Assembly (NCBI GenBank): GCA_902362725.1
Contig: CABIXM010000001.1
Location: 192,259 to 256,258 of the forward strand
Length of the DNA: 64,000 nucleotides
Origin: Clostridiaceae bacterium
Lineage (GTDB): Bacteria; Bacillota; Clostridia; Lachnospirales; Lachnospiraceae
Direction of reading: 5' to 3'
In this document: piece after piece, positions 59,172 through 64,000 of the stretch
Position numbering within the stretch: the stretch's first letter is position 1
How the letters are laid out: each line of letters opens with the position of its first letter
Translations under genes and position numbers: made by a program
Notes under the pieces: generated by a model
Told to the model about the DNA's origin: nothing
Database searches by the model: none
What the model saw: only the letters and a program-made list of their open reading frames with translations

Positions 59172-60062
59172 ATGACACTGCGACATATGAAAATCTACGT
59201 GGCCGTCTTTCAGCACAGCAACATCACCCGGGCAGCTGAGGAGCTGCATCTGGCCCAGCCGTCGGTGAGCCTGGCGGTGAAGGAGCTGGAGGAATATTAC
59301 GGTGTGCGGCTCTTCGAGCGGCGGGGACGGCGGATTCTGCCCACCGAGGCCGGGCGGGAATTCTACGGCTACGCCCTGCACATTGCGTCGCTCTTTGACG
59401 AGATGGAGACCCGCATCAAAAACTGGGACCGCATCGGCACCCTGCGCATCGGCACCAGCATCACCATCGGCACCCACATCCTGCCGGAGCTGCTGCACCG
59501 CTTCCAGGAGCAGTTCCCGGAGGTGCGGACGGAAGCGGAGATCAACAATTCCTCCCTCATCGAGCGCCGGGTGCTGGACAATGCCATCGACGTCGGCCTC
59601 ATCGAAAATCAGCCCGAGCACGAGGACATCTGCGCCGTGCCCTTTATGCGGGATGAGCTGGCAGCCATCCTGCCGCCCGGGCATGCGCTTGGCCGCCAGA
59701 AGAAAGTAACCCTGGAGCAATTGGCGGAATATCCCTTCCTCATGCGGGAAAAGGGCAGCGCAGGCCGGGAAATCCTGGACGCGGCCTTTGCGCTGCGGCA
59801 GCAGGCCGTCCATCCGGTCATGGAGAGCGTCAGCACCCAGGCCATCGTCCGTGGCGTGGCCGAAGGACTGGGCGTAGCCGTATTGCCCTATCTGCTGGTC
59901 CGGCGGGCCATTCGGGAGGGCGCGGTAATCCAGGTATCCCTGGCCGAGCCCATGGAACGGAATCTGAACATCATTTACCATAAGAGCAAATATCTGACGG
60001 GAAATATGAACACCTTTATCGAGTTATGTAAACAATACGGGGAGGAAACCGATCATGAGTAA
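59172..60062 (+). CDS. LysR-family regulator
   Basis: The 296 residues have an N-terminal winged HTH (MKIYVAVFQHSNITRAAEELHLAQPSVSLAVKELE) and a substrate-binding domain (GTLRIGTSITIGTHILPELLHRF, DVGLIENQPEHEDI, GLGVAVLPYLLV). It is divergent from the CHR transporter pair and overlaps the larC2-type gene by 8 bases, so it could control either or both. GC at third positions is higher than in neighbours. The start at ATG 59172 follows AAAGGAACG. Confidence 0.92.
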   Translation: MTLRHMKIYVAVFQHSNITRAAEELHLAQPSVSLAVKELEEYYGVRLFERRGRRILPTEAGREFYGYALHIASLFDEMETRIKNWDRIGTLRIGTSITIGTHILPELLHRFQEQFPEVRTEAEINNSSLIERRVLDNAIDVGLIENQPEHEDICAVPFMRDELAAILPPGHALGRQKKVTLEQLAEYPFLMREKGSAGREILDAAFALRQQAVHPVMESVSTQAIVRGVAEGLGVAVLPYLLVRRAIREGAVIQVSLAEPMERNLNIIYHKSKYLTGNMNTFIELCKQYGEETDHE

Positions 60063-60960
60063 GAATACACTGTATCTGGAATGCTACGAGGGGATCACCG
60101 GGGAAATGGTGCTGGGGGCGCTGCGGGAGCTGTCGGAAGATGTAGAAACAGAGGAGAGAGCACACGCAATTTCCCGGGGAGAAAGTAATTACGCAGTAAC
60201 AAATCTTTCAGAAGAAGGAATAAAGCGGGATACAGAAAAGCGGGGGAAAGAGCACAGAACAACGCAGGAAGAACTTCTGACACAGATAGACAGTCTCCTT
60301 GGTAAATTACAGATAGAAAAAATCACTGCCTCCCCCGTCTGGTCCGACAAAGGCCCCACCGATGCCGCAGGTCTGGCCATCGCAGCCCGCGCCGCAGGCG
60401 TCTGCCCGGAGCGATTTACAGTCAAAAAGGTTGGCACGGGAACAAGTTATGTAAACTTGGAAAATGGAGACCGCGAGCTCAGAACCCTCCGCGCCATGCT
60501 CATTGAAGAGACCCCTATCGGAAACTTATGGATCCTGGAAAGCAACATCGACGACTGCGCAGGAGAAGTCCTGGGCTACACCATGGATCTCCTCTTCGAA
60601 GCCGGAGCCCGGGACGTCTGGTTCACCCCCATTTTCATGAAGAAAAACCGCCCTGCCTACCAGCTGTCCGTTCTTTGCGCCGAAGACCAGATCCGCGCCC
60701 TGGACGCCATCCTCTTCCGCGAGACCACCACCATCGGCGTCCGCCGCTACCGCGTCGAGCGCACCGCCCTGCCCCGCCGATTCTTCGAAGTCCGAGTCCC
60801 CGGCGGTACTGTCCGCATCAAAGCCTGTGAGCAGCCCGACGGCGCCGAAAAATGTTACCCGGAATACGAGGACGTGAAGCGGATCGCGCGGGAGACGGGA
60901 AAGAGCTATAGAGAGATCTACGAGAAAGCAAAAATGGCAGCTGCGCAGAACGAAGCATAG
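60055..60960 (+). CDS. larC2: LarC2-containing protein with a shrunken LarC1 part
   Basis: The 301 residues start like LarC1 (TLYLECYEGITGEMVLGALREL, compare larC1 at 57063). They then jump over most of LarC1, including its His-rich loop, to LarC1's last segment (KVGTGTSYVNLENGDRELRTLRAMLIEE), and continue into a full LarC2 domain: ILESNIDDCAGEVLGYTMDLLFEAGARDVWFTPIFMKKNRPAY and TTIGVRRYRVERTAL. It probably supplies the LarC2 half missing at 57827. The 65-residue linker (about 35-100) is charged. GGGGAGGAAA precedes ATG 60055. Confidence 0.88.
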   Translation: MSKNTLYLECYEGITGEMVLGALRELSEDVETEERAHAISRGESNYAVTNLSEEGIKRDTEKRGKEHRTTQEELLTQIDSLLGKLQIEKITASPVWSDKGPTDAAGLAIAARAAGVCPERFTVKKVGTGTSYVNLENGDRELRTLRAMLIEETPIGNLWILESNIDDCAGEVLGYTMDLLFEAGARDVWFTPIFMKKNRPAYQLSVLCAEDQIRALDAILFRETTTIGVRRYRVERTALPRRFFEVRVPGGTVRIKACEQPDGAEKCYPEYEDVKRIARETGKSYREIYEKAKMAAAQNEA

Positions 60961-61008
60961 AAAATCGGAGAACTGTACCAGAAGTTCCTTATGGATGTAA
61001 TCATAAAA

Positions 61009-61096
61009 AGAACCAGTTATCAGTAACTGTTTGAAGAATCGAAGACTGTAATATAACAGCATTTTCAAACAAAGTACCTGATAACTGGTTCTCTTA
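61009..61096. repeat. Nested palindrome after larC2 (84 nt)
   Basis: AGAACCAGTTATCAG (61009-61023) pairs exactly with CTGATAACTGGTTCT (61078-61092). Inside, GTTTGAA (61029-61035) pairs TTCAAAC (61064-61070). A CTCTTATTA tail follows on the plus strand. It may serve as a terminator for larC2 or the convergent symporter gene. Its nested style recalls the larger element at 17743-17908, though the sequences are not obviously the same. Confidence 0.7.
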
Positions 61097-61118
61097 TTAA
61101 AATATTAAGTAAACTAAA

Positions 61119-62501
61119 TTAGATGGCATCCGGATGCCGCGTCAGCTTCACCATGGTTCCGCCAAGCAGAAACAGGGCAATCAGGTTCGGAATGGACATC
61201 AGGCCATTGAAGGTATCTGCCACGCCCCACAGCAGGCCCAGATCCACAGTCGCGCCGAGAATCGCTACCGCGGAGTAAACCACCATGAAGGGCTTATTGA
61301 CCCGGGAACCGAACAGGAACTCGATGCAGCGGGTACCGTAGAGGCCCCAGCCGATAATCGTAGACAGGGCGAAGCAGCAGAGCGCCACCGCTGTAAAGAT
61401 AGAAACCCAGCTGCCATAGGTGGAAGTAAAGCCGCTGATAGTCAGTTCCGCGCCTGCAGCCGCGCCGAAGTTCACCGGTACGCTGCTGCACAGGATAACG
61501 AGAGCCGTCATCGTACAGATAATAATCGTATCGGTAAATACCTCAAAGATACCGAAATACCCCTGGTTCACTGCTACGCTGGTATCCGCCGCCGCATGGG
61601 CGATGGAACCGGTACCGAGGCCGGCCTCATTGGAGAAAATACCCCGGGACACGCCATTTTTCATGCTCAGGAAAAAGGTACCGACTGCGCCGCCAGTCAC
61701 GGCAGAGGGAGTAAACGCGCCCTCGAAAATGGAAGCAAAGACAGCGGGCACGCGCTGAATATTCAGCACGATAACGCCGATGGCCAGAACGATATAAAAG
61801 AGGGCCATGAACGGAACCAGCTTCTCCGTTACCTGACCGATACGCTTGATGCCGCCCAGCAGAATCATTGCCACCACAATGGCGATACCGATACCGATAA
61901 TCAGGTTCATGGTCCGGATAAACTGATCCGAAGCGGAAGCGTAACTGAGCACTGCCGTGTCGATGGCTGTGGTAATCGTATTCACCTGAGTCGCGTTACC
62001 CGTACCGAAGACAGTCAATACGCCCAGCACCGCATAGATGCAGGCCAGCCACTTGAACTTGGGACCGAGACCATTTTTAATATAATACATGGGACCGCCG
62101 ACCCAGTCGCCCTTGGCGTTCTTTTCACGAAAATGCACAGCCAGGGTCACTTCGGAGAACTTCGTACACATGCCGAGCAGGGCCGAGCACCACATCCAGA
62201 ACACTGCGCCCGGACCGCCCAGGGCGATAGCGCCTGCGACGCCTGCGATATTGCCGGTGCCGACCGTGGAGGCCAGGGCCGTACAGACCGCCTGGAACGG
62301 CGTCACCGCGCCCTCGGCGGCTCCTTTCTTATGAAAAAGCTTCCCCAAAGTCACCTTAAAGGTATAGCCAAACTTGCGAAACTGAATGAAATGGGTTCGA
62401 ATGGTCAGATACAGACCGACGCCGATGATACAGACCATAGCCGGGATACCCCAGACAAAGCCATTGACGGCGCTGTTGATGCGTTCGATGGTTTCCAACA
62501 T
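61119..62501 (-). CDS. Sodium/alanine (AGCS-type) symporter
   Basis: The 460 residues have about ten or eleven helices and the AGCS landmarks: IRTHFIQFRKFGYTFK near the N-terminus, VGTGNIAGVAGAIALGGPGAVFWMW, GGPMYYIKNGLG, and GIFSNEAGLGTGSIAHAAA. It should import alanine or glycine with sodium ions. ATG 62501 is preceded by GAGGAGAG. A TAAAAT box lies about 40 bases upstream on its strand. It appears to be a single-gene unit. Confidence 0.95.
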   Translation of the reverse strand: MLETIERINSAVNGFVWGIPAMVCIIGVGLYLTIRTHFIQFRKFGYTFKVTLGKLFHKKGAAEGAVTPFQAVCTALASTVGTGNIAGVAGAIALGGPGAVFWMWCSALLGMCTKFSEVTLAVHFREKNAKGDWVGGPMYYIKNGLGPKFKWLACIYAVLGVLTVFGTGNATQVNTITTAIDTAVLSYASASDQFIRTMNLIIGIGIAIVVAMILLGGIKRIGQVTEKLVPFMALFYIVLAIGVIVLNIQRVPAVFASIFEGAFTPSAVTGGAVGTFFLSMKNGVSRGIFSNEAGLGTGSIAHAAADTSVAVNQGYFGIFEVFTDTIIICTMTALVILCSSVPVNFGAAAGAELTISGFTSTYGSWVSIFTAVALCCFALSTIIGWGLYGTRCIEFLFGSRVNKPFMVVYSAVAILGATVDLGLLWGVADTFNGLMSIPNLIALFLLGGTMVKLTRHPDAI

Positions 62502-62644
62502 AAAATTTTTCTCTCCTCGCGTAAATATTTTTTTATTTTACCATATTCTGGAGGGAAAATCGAGAAAAGTTTACGGGGTTTACTGGGAGATACCGAAAAA
62601 ATTGCGGAAGAAAAAGAAATTTCGTGAAGTATGTTATTCCACGA

Positions 62645-62673
62645 AAAAAGACTCCCGGAAAAGGAGTCTTTTC
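62645..62673. terminator. Terminator of the integrase gene
   Basis: AAAAGACTCC pairs with GGAGTCTTTT around CGGAAAA, with A and T runs on both sides. It can act in both directions. It ends the minus-strand integrase and shields the AGCS promoter region. Confidence 0.88.
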
Positions 62674-62683
62674 AGAAAATGAT

Positions 62684-63664
62684 TTACCCGGCCTGATCGA
62701 GCATCTCGATCTGTCGCCGCTTGTCGTCCATGGATGGGTGGACATAGTAATTCAACGTCATCTGCACGCTGGAATGTCCGAGAATTTCACTCAAAGATTT
62801 GATATCCACCCCAGCCGCAATACAGCGCGTGGCAAAGGTATGGCGCAGGGCGTGGAAATTGATAGGTTGGATTTCGTTGACGGAAAGATATTGTTTAAAA
62901 TGGTTCTGATAGGTGCGCGGTTCCAGAAATTCCGTGCTTCCTGTCAGAAAAAAATAGTCCACGTCGGGCCGCAGCGGATCGCTTTCCAGAAGCTTCAGAA
63001 TAAAACGGGGAAGCGGAATATCCCGGCTGGAGGCAATGCTTTTGGGCGGACTGCATACCACCTGCGTCCGGGGCTCACCCTCCTTCGCGTCTACATTTTG
63101 GATCCGCTGAAGGGTGGAATTGATTCGGATAAAGCCCTCGTCCAGATAGATATTTTCCCATTTCAGCGCGCAGATTTCACCCAGGCGCATGCCGGTATAG
63201 AGGCACAGCAGAACGCCCAGGCATCGCTTATCCTCGCGGTTTTTGAAAAGCCAGCTCTCCAGCTTTTTCCTGGACGCAGTATCCAGAATTGGGACATAGA
63301 CCGTGCGCCGCCACAGATTGGAGACGCGGGAAACCCGGTTGGCCGTATCCCAGGTCTCTTCGGCCAGCTTCAAGATGGAACGAATAATGACATAGATATC
63401 ATGGACCGTCTTCGGAGCCAGCCCGCCCGTGCCGTCCACACGGCCCTCCTGTAAAAGCATCCGCAAATATTCTGTCAGATAGCCGGTATTGATTTCTGCC
63501 ACGCTCATTTCCCCCAGATGCGGTAAAATATGGCTCCGCACTGTATGGACATATTTGGCATAGGTGGACGGTTTGGCGAACAACCGCTTTCCGGACAGCC
63601 ACAGCTCCACCGCCATTTTTACCGTGATCTTCGCATTTTCAGCCTGTTTCAGTTCTTTTTTCAT
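62684..63664 (-). CDS. Tyrosine recombinase / phage-type integrase
   Basis: The 326 residues have an N-terminal SAM-like core-binding domain (about 1-105) and a complete catalytic set: R160 (LYTGMRLGE), K208 region (PPKSIASS), H271-x-x-R274 (HALRHTFA), H297 (LGHSSV) and Tyr 306/307 (NYYVHP). This type integrates phages, conjugative transposons or other islands. No excisionase or other element genes lie in the window; if it marks an island, the island would extend beyond the right edge. ATG 63664 has AAGGAG upstream, preferred to an earlier in-frame start. Confidence 0.93.
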   Translation of the reverse strand: MKKELKQAENAKITVKMAVELWLSGKRLFAKPSTYAKYVHTVRSHILPHLGEMSVAEINTGYLTEYLRMLLQEGRVDGTGGLAPKTVHDIYVIIRSILKLAEETWDTANRVSRVSNLWRRTVYVPILDTASRKKLESWLFKNREDKRCLGVLLCLYTGMRLGEICALKWENIYLDEGFIRINSTLQRIQNVDAKEGEPRTQVVCSPPKSIASSRDIPLPRFILKLLESDPLRPDVDYFFLTGSTEFLEPRTYQNHFKQYLSVNEIQPINFHALRHTFATRCIAAGVDIKSLSEILGHSSVQMTLNYYVHPSMDDKRRQIEMLDQAG

Positions 63665-63689
63665 AGCCCTTCTCCTTTGTAAAAGCAAA

Positions 63690-64000
63690 CATTAAATGGT
63701 GATAGAATTTAGTATAAGGGGAAAACTTCGCTGACTTGAAATCCGAAATTCCAGTGCAGTAGTAAATTCCATCACATATTTAAAATTCTGATTTTTAAAA
63801 CCACTTATAGTGATAAAACAAAGGATTTCTGCTATAATGAAGCTGTCTTTTCAAAAAATACTCAGTTTCAGGGCATGAAAAAGAGACCGCTGGAGTTCAG
63901 TGTGCGTGACTAAATTCCACCGGACGCATAGAGAATGTGTGAAAAATCTAGTTCTACCCTGACAGCAGATTTTTTGATGGATTATCGGTTGAAGCGGATC
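63690..64000. other. AT-rich right end without a recognised gene
   Basis: No supportable coding frame is seen. A consensus TATAAT at 63833-63838 is a possible plus-strand -10 box with no clear -35. Downstream, TGCGT/ACGCA arms (about 63901-63930) and an AATCT/AGATTTTTT pair (about 63946-63975) could fold, the latter ending in a T run like a terminator. An attachment site for the integrase could lie here, but no direct repeat was identified. Confidence 0.35.

Noticed and set aside
61134..62627. 497-codon plus-strand frame opposite the AGCS symporter
   Set aside because: The product is a run of His, Gln, Arg and Asp with no recognisable domain, while the minus strand encodes a clear AGCS transporter with a good ribosome site.

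Overview
The window looks like chromosome from an anaerobic, gut-type member of the Clostridia, most likely Lachnospiraceae. The signs are strong AGGAGG ribosome sites, a T-box leader, the conserved tilS-hpt-ftsH order, VanZ-like and DUF1002 proteins, AraC-type YesN/YesM two-component regulators, LevR/mannose-family PTS genes and split transketolase genes. GC is moderate to high through most of the window and visibly lower in a few places (41.2-42.4 kb and the right end). No rRNA and no CRISPR array was seen; one tRNA (Pro, anticodon CGG) is present.

Layout. 0-2.8 kb: end of tilS, then hpt and ftsH. 3.2-5.3 kb: a GH13 neopullulanase-type enzyme behind a 400-bp leader full of inverted repeats. 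5.3-8.6 kb: a tryptophan T-box followed by only trpC, trpB and trpA. 8.6-15.1 kb: a LevR-like regulator with a degraded ATPase domain, divergent from a mannose-family PTS (EIIA, B, C, D), then a BtpA/SgcQ protein and a HAD hydrolase. 15.2-20.0 kb: VanZ, tRNA-Pro, pgi, a 166-nt nested palindrome, and a large membrane protein. 20.1-27.2 kb: a cytidylate-kinase-like protein, a lipase-like hydrolase, a DUF1002 secreted protein, and a response regulator, histidine kinase and membrane-tethered sugar-binding protein. 27.4-34.1 kb: a galactose/ribose-type sugar ABC system, FucU mutarotase, and a second sugar-binding lipoprotein. 34.1-41.2 kb: an AraC regulator divergent from a complete five-gene set for making GDP-L-fucose from fructose-6-phosphate. 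41.2-42.4 kb: a low-GC PD-(D/E)XK nuclease/transposase-family gene bracketed by two near-identical terminators.

42.4-57.8 kb is the most interesting part. A LacI regulator faces a long co-directional operon: a taurine/sulfonate-type ABC importer (one binding protein, two permeases, two ATPases), an SDR, split transketolase, a zinc dehydrogenase, an Rpe-like epimerase, an AraD-like epimerase/aldolase, a divergent triosephosphate-isomerase-like protein, a LarA-like nickel-dependent racemase/epimerase and a TauE/SafE exporter, then larB and larC1 for the nickel-pincer cofactor. The operon has enzymes of phosphosugar families but no kinase. In three of those enzymes the loops that normally grip phosphate are changed. 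With sulfonate-type import and export, this suggests a pathway for a sugar already carrying another anion, possibly a sulfosugar, as a relative of the sulfo-transketolase route. This is inference.

57.8-64 kb: a pair of short CHR-family transporters divergent from a LysR gene, a second larC gene that keeps LarC2 plus a shrunken LarC1 part, a sodium/alanine-type symporter, and a tyrosine recombinase next to an AT-rich, unexplained right end.
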